Positions 32,926 through 42,630 of a DNA stretch of 64,000 bases are shown here, in pieces (position 1 is the first letter of the stretch; each line of letters starts with the position of its first letter). The notes below the pieces were generated by a model, which worked only from the letters and a program-made list of their open reading frames with translations, ran no database searches and had not been told where the DNA came from. The translations under genes and the position numbers were made by a program. This DNA comes from Paenibacillus_E qinlingensis_A (GTDB lineage Bacteria > Bacillota > Bacilli > Paenibacillales > NBRC-103111), in the NCBI RefSeq assembly GCF_031455095.1, contig NZ_JAVDSB010000012.1, forward strand, positions 1 to 64,000, given 5' to 3'.

Positions 32926-35025
32926 TCAGATCGACTTCTCAATATACACTTTTCCGTTATATAGACGTATAACATAGGTGTGTTGCGAATCCGCATGGCT
33001 CCATGATAACTGAAGGGTATCACTCGTCTGCTCAACTGCTTCCAAGCGGCCTTGAAGCTGATTTTTCGTGCTGCGATCATAATGGATAGCTTGCACAAAT
33101 AACACGCGTTGTTCCACAGACGCGGTTGTTAGGAGAGACGTGCGCTGCCCGCTCGGCGGATTATCCGGTGTTAATGCTGTGTATATCGTTGTTGTCAGCG
33201 AGCACCAAACGTGCTGCTCCAACGTACCTTCACGCATCTGATAACCAAAAGCAGATACATCCGCTATCAGCTTCCGCTTCTCTTTGAACCAGTGCTGATC
33301 CAATCGGCTGAGCGGGTCCTCCGTCGCGGACCAAGCATCCATCGCATCATTGTCCAGCAGCATCCCGCTCCAATGATTCGTCCAATGCACCACGCGCGGC
33401 TCTGGAACCGTGACTTGCACAATATCGATGAGATGATCCTCAGCTAAGAGGTTAATTCTTCGAATTTGAGCCCCTCGATAAGCATCGCTATCCCAAGGAT
33501 TAAGCTCCGCAGGCAAGATGATACGATCTTTCATCTTGTAATCCTCAGCCAGCCAATCCACGGCTGTTTCCAACCATACGCCCCATGGCTCTTCGTGCAT
33601 TTGAATCAACCGCCCATCCCGTGGCGGCTGATCTGCCCCATCGATACTCACGGTATTATGCGAGTACGTATGTTTAAACCAACCGTAATGCGCAGGAACG
33701 CCGTACGCCGTTGTTCCGGGATCCACGAGCAGCGGAGTACCGCTATGCATGACGGACAGCCCTAGCCGATCCATGTGATCGTGTTCACCGCCGAAACGGC
33801 TGTGCTTCACGATTACATGCCAGCCAGCGGTGTTCACTAGCTTGGTCAGCCCACTCGCAGGTAACGAGCGTGAGCGTTGCACCTCAGCTCCTAGCGAGTC
33901 CAGCTCCGCTGTATCTCCGTCCAAGCTTTGGCCAAACATCAAAGCGTAAATCGAATCTCGCTGGGTTGGTTTCACGATCTTGATACGTGGATCATCTTCT
34001 GCCGTGCCATAAGCCGTATTCAAAAGCGAACGGTATTTGCCATCACCATAAATATCATAGGCAATCTCGTAGTACGGCGCGTAGGAGCCAATATGATGAC
34101 CCAGCCCTGCATCATTCATCGTCGGCATCACGCCGTCTGGCAATACTAACTGTAAGGGATAATCAAACATCGCTTTCAGCGCTTGCTTTTTCCATACGTC
34201 CCAAGACGTCCCTTCAGCAATTAACGCGTAGTGCAGCAGGGATTTAAACGCGTAGAAATGATACTGCACATTCCCCTCGTACCATAGGCCGTCCTCCATA
34301 ATTCCGCGATTCAGCTGGTCATGCAGGCCGTATTTGCCTTCCAGAGCAGCAGACAGCACAGTCTCATCATGTAATAGAAGCCCCAGTGCGGCAATCGCTG
34401 ATGTAATCAATACCGAGTGATTATGGATTTGTCTTTCTTTATGAGCAATAAGAAATTGGGCACAGGGCTCAAGCAGCCCTGCCCGAATATGAGCGAGCTC
34501 ACCAGGGGTTAGATGCTCCTGAATGATGTCAAAAGCAAGCGCCAAATCCGTGATCCAATGTGCTTCATCCAGCGTTTGGGCAAATAATTTGCCGGGCCCA
34601 TTATAGGGAATATCTCCGTGAATGGCGTACGTAACGTAGTGATCGGCATACGCCATGAGGTACGATTTGACGAATTGAAGGCGTTTCTCATCTGTCTCTA
34701 AGGCATATAGTAATGCCACATGATACACAGCTTGACCGATCTGGCCATGAGCTAAAGACGTCCAGCACCCGTCAAGCAGTTGATTGCGCCGTTCCTTACC
34801 ACAAGTCGAACAACGATGAAGAAAGGGCTCGTGCCACTGGAAAGTGAGCCGAGTCCCATCTTCTTCGCAATGATAATAATGCGTCCATTCGCCTTGCTCT
34901 TGGGCGCGAACGGCGAAGGTAATCTTCGCCGCTTCTTCCGCATCCCGTCTTAGCCCCTCCATCGCTGCTTGAAATTCCGCTTTTCCTGCGTTCCTTCGCA
35001 AGTTCTCAAAACGCTTGATGTCCAT
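32926..35025 (-). CDS. heparinase II/III family protein (putative polysaccharide lyase)
   Basis: This is a 699-residue protein without a signal peptide. An (alpha/alpha) toroid N-terminal part (about 1-350) includes IHNHSVLITSAIAALGLLLHD and EGNVQYHFYAFKSLLHYA. The heparinase II/III C-terminal beta-sandwich begins near 390, with GWHVIVKHSRFGGEHDHMDR and LLVDPGTTAYG. These carry the conserved His/Tyr residues used in lyase catalysis. It probably eliminates uronic-acid-containing oligosaccharides inside the cell. The ATG at 35025 follows AGGAGG by 10 nt. It lies 14 nt behind the permease gene and 68 nt before the next hydrolase, so it is part of the same operon. Confidence 0.85.
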   Translation of the reverse strand: MDIKRFENLRRNAGKAEFQAAMEGLRRDAEEAAKITFAVRAQEQGEWTHYYHCEEDGTRLTFQWHEPFLHRCSTCGKERRNQLLDGCWTSLAHGQIGQAVYHVALLYALETDEKRLQFVKSYLMAYADHYVTYAIHGDIPYNGPGKLFAQTLDEAHWITDLALAFDIIQEHLTPGELAHIRAGLLEPCAQFLIAHKERQIHNHSVLITSAIAALGLLLHDETVLSAALEGKYGLHDQLNRGIMEDGLWYEGNVQYHFYAFKSLLHYALIAEGTSWDVWKKQALKAMFDYPLQLVLPDGVMPTMNDAGLGHHIGSYAPYYEIAYDIYGDGKYRSLLNTAYGTAEDDPRIKIVKPTQRDSIYALMFGQSLDGDTAELDSLGAEVQRSRSLPASGLTKLVNTAGWHVIVKHSRFGGEHDHMDRLGLSVMHSGTPLLVDPGTTAYGVPAHYGWFKHTYSHNTVSIDGADQPPRDGRLIQMHEEPWGVWLETAVDWLAEDYKMKDRIILPAELNPWDSDAYRGAQIRRINLLAEDHLIDIVQVTVPEPRVVHWTNHWSGMLLDNDAMDAWSATEDPLSRLDQHWFKEKRKLIADVSAFGYQMREGTLEQHVWCSLTTTIYTALTPDNPPSGQRTSLLTTASVEQRVLFVQAIHYDRSTKNQLQGRLEAVEQTSDTLQLSWSHADSQHTYVIRLYNGKVYIEKSI

Positions 35026-35039
35026 GGTGTGAAGTCCTC

Positions 35040-35930
35040 CTAGCCTTTCAATGAACCCGCCGTCATGTGCATGAACTGACGATTGGCAATCATATAGACA
35101 AGTAACAGCGGCAGAATAGATAGACACGCTCCAGCCATCATATAATGCGTTTGTACCGCAGCGGAAGCCCCATACCGCAAATAAGATAGGCCAACCGTCA
35201 ACGTTTGCAGATTCGGATTCGTCATCGTAAATACTAACGGCCGCAAGTATTCATTCCACGCTCCGCAAAAGGTGAACAGTGCGCCTACGCCAAGTCCTGG
35301 GCGCATTAACGGTAAAATAATTCGCCAGAAAATGCCTGCGTTAGAGCAGCCGTCGATCCGAGCCGCCTCATCTAATTCCCGGGAAATACCTTTTAAGAAA
35401 CTAAGTAAAATAAAGAAAATATACGCGTGGCCACTGACGAGAATGAGGACTACGCCCCATAAATTCGTATTCAGGTGCAGCTTGACCATCAGCTCGAACT
35501 GCGGTCTAATCACAACCGCGCCAATGGAGATAAACATCGTAGACGCTTGAATCGCCACATAAATTGCTTTTCCTGGAAAGTTGAGCCGATCAACGACGTA
35601 GGCGGCCATGGAAGCTACGGTCAGTACGCCGATCGTCGTCGCTCCACTTAAGAATAAGCTATTCCAAGTAAATCTCGCGAAGTTAGCTTGGACCCAGGCT
35701 TCCTTATAATTTTCAAAATGCCAGGATGAAGGGAAGATTTTGCCCCCCTTGGTTATCTCCAGGTTGGACATAAAGGAGCCTAGAAAAGTCACAATGACAG
35801 GGAAAACGATGAGCAAAGCGGTAATCAGTAAAAACAACCAAAGAAGCGCTCTCCCACCCCATCTCCCTACAAAAAATGACTGTGTTTGTTTCTTTATATG
35901 AACAGCTGGTATCGATTTGGATACTTCCAT
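35040..35930 (-). CDS. carbohydrate ABC transporter permease (MalG-type)
   Basis: This is a 296-residue inner-membrane permease with six predicted helices. The ATPase-coupling EAA loop is ELDEAARIDGCSNAGIFWRI followed by ILPLMRPG. The N-terminal cytoplasmic tail and QFMHMTAGSLKG at the C-terminus are typical of MalG-like CUT1 subunits. It pairs with the MalF-type permease 18 nt upstream. As usual for CUT1 systems in this group, no ATPase is in the operon, so a shared MsmX-type ATPase encoded elsewhere is expected. Confidence 0.93.
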   Translation of the reverse strand: MEVSKSIPAVHIKKQTQSFFVGRWGGRALLWLFLLITALLIVFPVIVTFLGSFMSNLEITKGGKIFPSSWHFENYKEAWVQANFARFTWNSLFLSGATTIGVLTVASMAAYVVDRLNFPGKAIYVAIQASTMFISIGAVVIRPQFELMVKLHLNTNLWGVVLILVSGHAYIFFILLSFLKGISRELDEAARIDGCSNAGIFWRIILPLMRPGLGVGALFTFCGAWNEYLRPLVFTMTNPNLQTLTVGLSYLRYGASAAVQTHYMMAGACLSILPLLLVYMIANRQFMHMTAGSLKG

Positions 35931-35948
35931 GATTCCCGAGTCTCCTTC

Positions 35949-36845
35949 CTATTGAAGTTTGTTGAGGCGCTTCGACATCCCATGATAGACGAGCGTGATG
36001 ATGCCGACAATGACAGCGGTCATGAAGCCTACCGCACTACCGTAGCCGAATTGCTGCTCGGTTAATGCGTGCGATGGGGTTGGGAAGAATAGCTTATACA
36101 CATAGAGATACATGACTTCCGTCTTCCCTACCGGTCCACCTTCTGTAAGAACCATGATGCTCTCATACCCTTTGAGGGAATTGATGATCGCGAGCATAAT
36201 CACAATCTGAAGCACTGGACCTAGCATCGGAATCGTTAAATACCAGAACTGCTGCCATTTATTCGCGCCATCCAAGGAGGAGCTTTCGTACACATCATTC
36301 GGGATATTTTGAAGACCAGCTAGAAATAACAGCATGTAGTTCCCTACCGCGCCCCAGACTGCAATGAGGATCGTTGTCAGCATCGCATGCTTAGGTCCGA
36401 GCCAATCGATTCTTTCGGAGATGATATGGAACTTTAGTAAATATTGATTGAGAATACCGTTATATGAGTTGAAAATGACAAAAAATACGACGGCCATCAC
36501 AGCCGAGCTAATAATTGTTGGCATGAAATAGATGGCTCTTAAGAAGTTGCGTCCACGCAGCTTGGAATTTAAGATCACGGCAAGAAGTAAGCATAACGGA
36601 AGGGTTATGATGAGCTTGCCACCTGCATAAACGAATGTATTGATGACAGAATCCCAATACTGCGTATCCCGGAAAAGTCGTCTGAAATTATCAATCCCAA
36701 TAAAAGTCGGTGCCCCGAAGCCCTTGTACTCATAGAACATGTAGCGAATCGCCCAAGCAATCGGATAGACGCCCAACACCATGGTAAGCAGAAAGCTTGG
36801 AAATAAAAATAAGTAGGAAAACCCGATCTGGCGAGTTCTGTTCAT
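35949..36845 (-). CDS. carbohydrate ABC transporter permease (MalF-type)
   Basis: This is a 298-residue permease with six membrane segments. The coupling loop is VYESSSLDGANKWQQFWYLT followed by IPML, the standard MalF EAA motif. The start follows GGAGGG by 6 nt. It forms the channel with the MalG-type subunit and receives substrate from the lipoprotein encoded just upstream. A strong hairpin stands between the lipoprotein gene and this one. Confidence 0.93.
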   Translation of the reverse strand: MNRTRQIGFSYLFLFPSFLLTMVLGVYPIAWAIRYMFYEYKGFGAPTFIGIDNFRRLFRDTQYWDSVINTFVYAGGKLIITLPLCLLLAVILNSKLRGRNFLRAIYFMPTIISSAVMAVVFFVIFNSYNGILNQYLLKFHIISERIDWLGPKHAMLTTILIAVWGAVGNYMLLFLAGLQNIPNDVYESSSLDGANKWQQFWYLTIPMLGPVLQIVIMLAIINSLKGYESIMVLTEGGPVGKTEVMYLYVYKLFFPTPSHALTEQQFGYGSAVGFMTAVIVGIITLVYHGMSKRLNKLQ

Positions 36846-36869
36846 CCCATTCCCTCCTCTTTATAGAAC

Positions 36870-36899
36870 GCGAGAGTGGAGTTTCAGCTCCACTCTCGC
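36870..36899 (-). other. intercistronic hairpin between binding-protein and permease genes
   Basis: A perfect 12-bp stem (GCGAGAGTGGAG with CTCCACTCTCGC) has a 6-nt loop and no U-tract on the minus strand. It probably stabilises the binding-protein mRNA 3' end or partly attenuates readthrough, giving excess binding protein. That role is inferred. Confidence 0.7.
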
Positions 36900-36921
36900 T
36901 TCCTTTCTCTTCAATTCGCTC

Positions 36922-38316
36922 TTATTTCATCATCAGTTTCATTGGATCAAAACTTGCATTTGGCGCTACTTTGATATCGCCTTTGGCAACAGCTTTATCC
37001 AACGCATCGTTATAGCGTTTGTTCAATTCTTGAATAATTTGATCCAAGTTGCCGCCACTGATCATATATTTGAAGAAGGCGTCATTGTATTTCATACCTT
37101 CAACCGTAACGGTTGGCTGCAGCGGCCATGTGCCGTCATTTCCACTTGGCAAGAAGCCATCAATGCCTTTAATCTCAGGCTTTTTCGCTGTGGAAGAAAT
37201 CGCTGGCACCATCGATAGTCCGAAACCTTTCTCGTGATACGTTTTCAATACATCGTCAGCATACATGAACTGCATAAATTTCCAAGCTTGATCCGCGTTT
37301 TTAGTTGTGTTGCTAATCGCTAACCATTGACCGCCTACGAAAGAAGTTGCCCCTTTAATCGTTCCGTCCGTGGTTGGAACAGGTGCTGCTGCCCAATCAA
37401 TCTTAGCTGGGAACTGATTGGCGTATACCCCTGGCTCCGAGGAATAGGAGATGTACATCCCGATTTTACCTTCTGCGAATTGGGCGCGAAGCGGATCAAT
37501 ATCGAGCGACTCCATCCCTGGCAATGTGCTGCCATCATCCACCATTTGTTTGAAGGATTGAATGACATCCTTAAACCCTGTGAAATCGAACTTTGCTGTT
37601 TTAAAATCAAATCCAAACCCACCGAAACCGTTAGCTTCCGCGATTACCCTTGCCGAACGACCAAGCGCACTGTCTGGGCTCTTGAAGTTCAGCGCAAAGC
37701 CGTAGGAGCCGCTAGCCTTACCAACCGCCGTGATTTTCTTCGCATCCTCGACCATTTCTTTCAATGTTTTCGGAGGTGCTGCAATTCCTGCTTTAGCAAA
37801 GAGGTCTTTGTTATAAACAAGACGCAGGGTCGAGCCGTAGTTCGGAAGACTGTACAGTTTACCACCGATGCGGTTGAAATCATCAATAATCGGGAATTTC
37901 TTCTTCAGCGTATCATTCACATAGGAATCGATCGGTTTGAGGTATCCTTTGGCTACGAAAGGCTGGATGGTATTCTCCTTCACACGGATGATGTCAGGCG
38001 CTTGTCCTGATGCGAATGCCAGATCGATCGCTTGATTGAAATCCTCGGTTTTAACAACAATTTCAACTTCAATATTTTCGCCATTCGTTTCATTAAATTT
38101 CTGCACAACGCTCTTAATGTAGTCCATATCGTGACGATCATTTGTCCAATAGGCAAGCTTCGTTTTTCCCTTGGCAGGAGCCGCGCTTGCCGGTTGATCG
38201 GATGCTTTCGCGGACGCCGCTGGGCTTGCTGCTGTATCGGTTTTCGTGGAGCTACAAGCTGCTAAGCTACCCGCGAGTGCTACTGCTAATGTGACCGTCC
38301 CTAATTTTTTTATCAT
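36922..38316 (-). CDS. extracellular sugar-binding lipoprotein of CUT1 ABC transporter
   Basis: This is a 464-residue lipoprotein. The signal peptide ends at lipobox LAAC with the lipidated Cys, and an Ala/Ser/Lys-rich linker to about residue 52 follows. The family 1 solute-binding fold is marked by LAYWTNDRHDMDYIKSVVQK, GQAPDIIRV, GGKLYSLPNYG and WLAISNTTKNADQAWKFMQF. The start at 38316 follows GGGAGG by 7 nt. It binds the oligosaccharide for the permeases downstream. The YesM/YesN-type regulators immediately upstream probably induce it. Confidence 0.93.
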   Translation of the reverse strand: MIKKLGTVTLAVALAGSLAACSSTKTDTAASPAASAKASDQPASAAPAKGKTKLAYWTNDRHDMDYIKSVVQKFNETNGENIEVEIVVKTEDFNQAIDLAFASGQAPDIIRVKENTIQPFVAKGYLKPIDSYVNDTLKKKFPIIDDFNRIGGKLYSLPNYGSTLRLVYNKDLFAKAGIAAPPKTLKEMVEDAKKITAVGKASGSYGFALNFKSPDSALGRSARVIAEANGFGGFGFDFKTAKFDFTGFKDVIQSFKQMVDDGSTLPGMESLDIDPLRAQFAEGKIGMYISYSSEPGVYANQFPAKIDWAAAPVPTTDGTIKGATSFVGGQWLAISNTTKNADQAWKFMQFMYADDVLKTYHEKGFGLSMVPAISSTAKKPEIKGIDGFLPSGNDGTWPLQPTVTVEGMKYNDAFFKYMISGGNLDQIIQELNKRYNDALDKAVAKGDIKVAPNASFDPMKLMMK

Positions 38317-38447
38317 GTGTAAGCCTCCCTTAAATCTGTTGTTTACACTTCTAATAGTAAAAGAATTTCGATGCCCTGATAATGAGGTCAACTCTTGAAC
38401 GAGGGCAGATATTTCTATATGTTGCCCTTCCGCTGGCCTAAGAAACA

Positions 38448-38477
38448 GGCAAGCCCTCACGGCTTCGAGGGCTTGCC
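38448..38477 (-). terminator. hairpin overlapping the 3' end of the response regulator gene
   Basis: Arms GGCAAGCCCTC (38448-38458) and GAGGGCTTGCC (38467-38477) encode the last codons of the regulator. Tail CTGTTTCTT on the minus strand. It may limit readthrough from the regulators into the transporter operon. Confidence 0.6.
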
Positions 38478-40079
38478 CAGAGACATTTCTTTAAATTCGG
38501 TCGGTGTGAGCCCCGTCTGCTTTTTGAATACCTCGCTGAAATAACGTCGATGCTCATAGCCTAGCTCCTGCGCAATTTCCTGCACTTGGTAATCCTCGAT
38601 CAGCATCGACTTCGCCCGTTCCATTTTGGCTTGCGTCACGAATTGCTGGAAGGTCGACCCTGTCACTTTTTTGAACAAGTTCGAGTAGTAGCCCCAGCTC
38701 AAATTCACCTGCTTCGCACAGTGCTCCAGCGTCAAATCAAGATTCAAATTCGCTTTAATATAATCCGCTGAACGGTGAATGATCTTCTGTGACTCGCTAG
38801 CCCGTTCCTGATGGATCAGACGGCAGCCTATTTCGCATAACTCCATAAACCAGGCGCGATACTCCAGAATGGCAGCCCCGCTGTCTCTGATTTCAAGCGA
38901 CTTGGCTTCGAACTCTGCGAGGCTGGGACGAGGGAATTTCTCCAGCAGCACACGCAGCATGCGCAGGGCAAGTCCTTGCAGTAATCGGTCCACGACACCT
39001 GGTTCCGGGAGAACGGTTACTTTTCCCATCTCGGTAAAAATAGTCATTGCCCACTCGACACAAGCTTCCTTATTGCCAGAACGGAAAGCGAATAGAAACT
39101 CATTCTCGCTATCCTCGGTATAAATCCACTCCACAGGAAGCGCTGCCCCATCCCTATTGTAGCTGAATGCGCCATTGCCGCCTGTATAAAAATGATACGA
39201 CAACGCGCTAAGCGACTGCTGATAGCTCTTCGGCAGCTCTTGCACGGTTTCAACATACTGGCCGATGCCAATGGATATCGTGAATTTGGTATGGCGCGCG
39301 ATATTTGCGCAGCATTGGTCGGCAATCGCCATGGGCTGCTCTTGATTCGTAACATTGAGAATACAAATATAGCGATTGAGCCCCTCGCGAAACACGACGG
39401 CTGCCCCATGAAAGGCAATCGTCTCTTCGACGATATTTTGCAACGAAAAACGAACAAGCTCCAGCTCTTTCACAGGCACTTCGCCATATTTATCGGTAAA
39501 TTGATCAATTTGAATCGTCATCACGGCAAAAGGGGGCTTCAACTCATTAATATCCAAAAAGTCCGATAGACGCGCTAATTCGGATTCATTGGTTTGATGA
39601 TTGACTAGGAGGGATAAGTACTCCTGCCGGAGCGCTGGCATGCTTTCCTTAATCTTCTGCTGAAGACCGATCAACTGCTTACGGCTCAGGTTCTCTTGCT
39701 CCCAGACTTCCTTCGCCTTGACGACTGCTTTTACGATTTGATCAATGGAAAAAGGTTTCTTCACATAGTCCAATGCTCCATATTGGATCGCTTTTTGGGC
39801 ATAATCAAAGTCTGTATAGGCACTTAAAATGATTACCTTACTCGTCGGCAAAATCTCCATAATATTACGAGTCATTTCCAAGCCGTCCATTTTAGGCATA
39901 CGAATGTCGGTTAGAATCAGATCTGGCTTCGTTTCGCGAATCACCGCAAAGCCTTCCTCACCATCAGTTGCGCAGCCTACGATTTCAATGCCATGATCTG
40001 CCCATGAAATCTTCTTCGTAATCATATCCACGACACTTCGAATATCGTCCACGACACATAGCTTAACTCGTTGATCCAT
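38457..40079 (-). CDS. YesN-type AraC response regulator
   Basis: This is a 540-residue regulator. The receiver domain (1-125) has acidic D11/D12, phosphoacceptor D58 in LILTDIRMPKMDG, and lysine in DYVKKPF. A central region (130-430) of the kind that links receiver and DNA-binding parts in YesN/LytT-like proteins contains SIGIGQYV. The C-terminal AraC double helix-turn-helix (440-535) has LTLEHCAKQVNLSWGYYSNL and VQEIAQELGYEHRRYFSEVF. The ATG at 40079 follows AGGAGG by 6 nt and lies inside the kinase reading frame (17-nt overlap). It should activate the downstream transporter and degradation genes when its kinase senses an extracellular sugar. Confidence 0.93.
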   Translation of the reverse strand: MDQRVKLCVVDDIRSVVDMITKKISWADHGIEIVGCATDGEEGFAVIRETKPDLILTDIRMPKMDGLEMTRNIMEILPTSKVIILSAYTDFDYAQKAIQYGALDYVKKPFSIDQIVKAVVKAKEVWEQENLSRKQLIGLQQKIKESMPALRQEYLSLLVNHQTNESELARLSDFLDINELKPPFAVMTIQIDQFTDKYGEVPVKELELVRFSLQNIVEETIAFHGAAVVFREGLNRYICILNVTNQEQPMAIADQCCANIARHTKFTISIGIGQYVETVQELPKSYQQSLSALSYHFYTGGNGAFSYNRDGAALPVEWIYTEDSENEFLFAFRSGNKEACVEWAMTIFTEMGKVTVLPEPGVVDRLLQGLALRMLRVLLEKFPRPSLAEFEAKSLEIRDSGAAILEYRAWFMELCEIGCRLIHQERASESQKIIHRSADYIKANLNLDLTLEHCAKQVNLSWGYYSNLFKKVTGSTFQQFVTQAKMERAKSMLIEDYQVQEIAQELGYEHRRYFSEVFKKQTGLTPTEFKEMSLGKPSKP

Positions 40080-41901
40080 GGAAATCCTCCTCTTTTTCAT
40101 ACCGTGGCAACCACAAATCGATGCGAGCTCCGTTCCATGCGTTCGTCGTAATCTCCATACGTTGCTCAGTCCCATAGTACAGTTGAAGTCGCGTGTAAAT
40201 ATTGCGAAGTGCGTAGCCATGCTTCGAAGTTGTAGGATGCAGCATGCTTTGGCGCAGCCGCTCCGGAACGAGCCCTTGACCATTATCTTCCACTGTAATA
40301 TGCAGCCAATCCCCATCCGATCGGGCTGTGAGCTGGATTTCGCCACCGGTCTTCATATCCTTGAAGCCATGCAAAATACTATTTTCAATAAGAGGTTGAA
40401 TCATGATTTTAGGCACAAGACAAGCTTGCAACTCAGGCTCGACATCCATCTGAAAGACGAATAAATTCTCATAAGACCTTTGCTGAATGGCCAAATATTG
40501 CCGAACATGATCCACCTCATCCGCGAGCGTGATCAAATCCCTGCCTCCGCTTAAACTCAATTGAAACATATTCGATAAGGCCAAAATCATTTCATTCACA
40601 TCATCGTTCTCACCCAGCACTGATTTACAATAAATCGTATTCAGCGTGTTGTAGAAAAAATGAGGATCCATTTGCGCAGATAACGCCTTGATCTCCGCTT
40701 TTCGTTTATCGCGTTCCCGATTCTTCACATCGGCAATCAGCTGTTTGATCTCATCTAACATGCGATTGAAGCGGAAACCAACCTGCGACACTTCATCCTG
40801 GTACACGCTTTCGAAACGCACATCGAGATCATTTTCTTCCACGCGCTTCATCAGCTTCTGCAAACGGAACAAGGGCTTGAGCAGCAGGAGTGTTAAATTG
40901 TTCGTGATAAAAAGGGATACCACAATAAAGCCGATGGTTACGTACGTCGTGGCTTGCTTAATACCGTTGAGTTTAGCTAAAAGTTTATCCTTGGCTTGAA
41001 CGCCGACAATCATCCAGTCATCCTTCACGTCTAGTCGCGCATAGTTCACGAGATAATCCTTGCGATCCGAATCGCTATAGAAAAAGGAACCCTTGCTGTC
41101 CCCCGTTAATTGTTGCACGAAATCGGGACGCTGTATGAACGCTCTATCTTGGGTGCGATCCGCATAATTAATATCTTCTCCTTGCGAATCAACGAAATAA
41201 TAGTGCTTGTTGGGATCCGTTAGGTTTTCCATAAAAAGATCACGAATATCGTCTTCTTTCACATTGATGACCACATACACATTCGTCGACTCATTGCGTA
41301 TATAAGAATCCTCACTTACACCTTCGGCAACAAGCGAGATGACCCGCTGATTCCCTGTAAAAAAAGGATCCACATGCCCCTTGCTCCAGAAGCCTCGCTT
41401 CAAGAGCTGAAACTGCTTAAACATATCCGATTGATAAAAGGAATTGGCGTTATTCCGCACACTGGAGGTCGGGTAGAAATCCCCGATCGGGGTTGCGATC
41501 AGGATACTTTCAATCATGGAATCATTAAATTTCACTTGCGAAAAAACATATTGCAAAGACGTTAACGACTTAAAGTAGCTAGAGCTATCCTTATTCTGGA
41601 CATCCTTCATCAGCTGTTTGAAGGCATCGCTGAACATGAGGGCACGGACGGCCGTGCCAATATTTTTCAATCGTTCATTCACAATTTGCGCCGATTGATT
41701 GACGGTATCTTGGCTTGATTGCATCGTAGTACGCTGAATTTCCTTGGATGCGATCAGATAAGCGATGCTCCCGGTAGCTACTAGACCTGCGGTGATGAGT
41801 ATGACAAAGGTAAACCAAATCCGTTGTTTTAGTGAAAAGGAGTGGAACAGGCGTGGCAGCCACGACCAAATAGCTAGCTTATTCATAGGCGACGTTAGCA
41901 C
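40063..41901 (-). CDS. YesM-type sensor histidine kinase
   Basis: This is a 612-residue membrane kinase. TM1 is at about 27-49 and a large extracytoplasmic dCache-like sensor at about 50-300. TM2 (ATTYVTIGFIVVSLFI) is followed by a HAMP domain (RLMKR/DEVSQVGFRFNRM region). The His_kinase box MDPHFFYNTLNTIY holds the phosphoacceptor histidine, and the HATPase domain has IMIQPLIENSILHGF and VEDNGQGL. The class senses sugars or ABC-transporter status and phosphorylates a YesN partner, here encoded in overlap downstream. The start is uncertain: GTG at 41901 or ATG at 41886. Confidence 0.93.
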   Translation of the reverse strand: MLTSPMNKLAIWSWLPRLFHSFSLKQRIWFTFVILITAGLVATGSIAYLIASKEIQRTTMQSSQDTVNQSAQIVNERLKNIGTAVRALMFSDAFKQLMKDVQNKDSSSYFKSLTSLQYVFSQVKFNDSMIESILIATPIGDFYPTSSVRNNANSFYQSDMFKQFQLLKRGFWSKGHVDPFFTGNQRVISLVAEGVSEDSYIRNESTNVYVVINVKEDDIRDLFMENLTDPNKHYYFVDSQGEDINYADRTQDRAFIQRPDFVQQLTGDSKGSFFYSDSDRKDYLVNYARLDVKDDWMIVGVQAKDKLLAKLNGIKQATTYVTIGFIVVSLFITNNLTLLLLKPLFRLQKLMKRVEENDLDVRFESVYQDEVSQVGFRFNRMLDEIKQLIADVKNRERDKRKAEIKALSAQMDPHFFYNTLNTIYCKSVLGENDDVNEMILALSNMFQLSLSGGRDLITLADEVDHVRQYLAIQQRSYENLFVFQMDVEPELQACLVPKIMIQPLIENSILHGFKDMKTGGEIQLTARSDGDWLHITVEDNGQGLVPERLRQSMLHPTTSKHGYALRNIYTRLQLYYGTEQRMEITTNAWNGARIDLWLPRYEKEEDFHGSTS

Positions 41902-42112
41902 CTTTCCTTTATATGAAGGTAGACTTTATCTATTCTACATTATAGTATAGGAGGCTTTCTGGAGGCAGGGGGGAAATTCAAGGTGGAGGGCAGCTATTTC
42001 GATATTCCACGCCACAATTAGAACATATGTTCTTTATTTTTCAGGGGAATTGTGGTAATAATAAGAAGTAGACTTTTTCCCTTTCAACTACTTCAATCTA
42101 AGGAGCTGTTTA

Positions 42113-42547
42113 ATGATGTCTGTTCGTTTAACTCCGTATTTAGTATTGCCTGGTACTGCTGGTGAAGCAATTGCCTTTTATGAAAAAGCGTTGGATGCTC
42201 AAGTCCTATTTAAACAGACCTTTGGTGAAATGCCTGCCAACCCGGAGTTCCCAATTGGTGAGGAACAGAAACATCTGGTTGCTCATGCCATGGTGCAAGT
42301 CGGCGAAAGTCAATTGATGTTTTCGGACACCGACGCAGGTCGTCCTATCCAATTGGGAGATCAAGTAACGATCTGTATTACTACGAAAGATGCTAGTCTG
42401 TCCAAGCGATATTTCGAAGGGCTCAAAGATGGCGGCACTGTCATCATGGATCTGCATGAAGCATTCTTCAGCCCGGCCTACGGACAAGTGAAGGATAAAT
42501 TTGGCGTCACCTTCCATCTGTTTACCGAAGGCGAAGCGATGAATTAG
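42113..42547 (+). CDS. PhnB-like VOC family protein
   Basis: This is a 144-residue single-chain vicinal-oxygen-chelate protein of the PhnB/YjdN group. The conserved start LTPYLVLPGTAGEAIAFYEK and the late AFFSPAYGQVKDKFGVTFHL are seen. Despite the PhnB name, family members are not shown to act on phosphonates; related proteins are small metal-dependent or binding proteins. It is a single-gene unit with AAGGAG 8 nt upstream and its own strong terminator. Confidence 0.88.
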   Translation: MMSVRLTPYLVLPGTAGEAIAFYEKALDAQVLFKQTFGEMPANPEFPIGEEQKHLVAHAMVQVGESQLMFSDTDAGRPIQLGDQVTICITTKDASLSKRYFEGLKDGGTVIMDLHEAFFSPAYGQVKDKFGVTFHLFTEGEAMN

Positions 42548-42555
42548 AACGCAGT

Positions 42556-42585
42556 AAAGGCCCTGTCGCTTGTGACAGGGCCTTT
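42556..42585 (+). terminator. intrinsic terminator of the VOC gene
   Basis: Arms AAAGGCCCTGTC (42556-42567) and GACAGGGCCTTT (42574-42585), then T-run. Confidence 0.9.
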
Positions 42586-42630
42586 TTTAGGTTGGGATTG
42601 GTTAGGGGTGTGTTGGCTGGTCCGTAGGCG

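Noticed and set aside
37327..38010. 227-residue open frame antisense to the sugar-binding lipoprotein gene
   Set aside because: Unusual Cys/Arg-rich composition and no start signal; the lipoprotein on the minus strand is certain.
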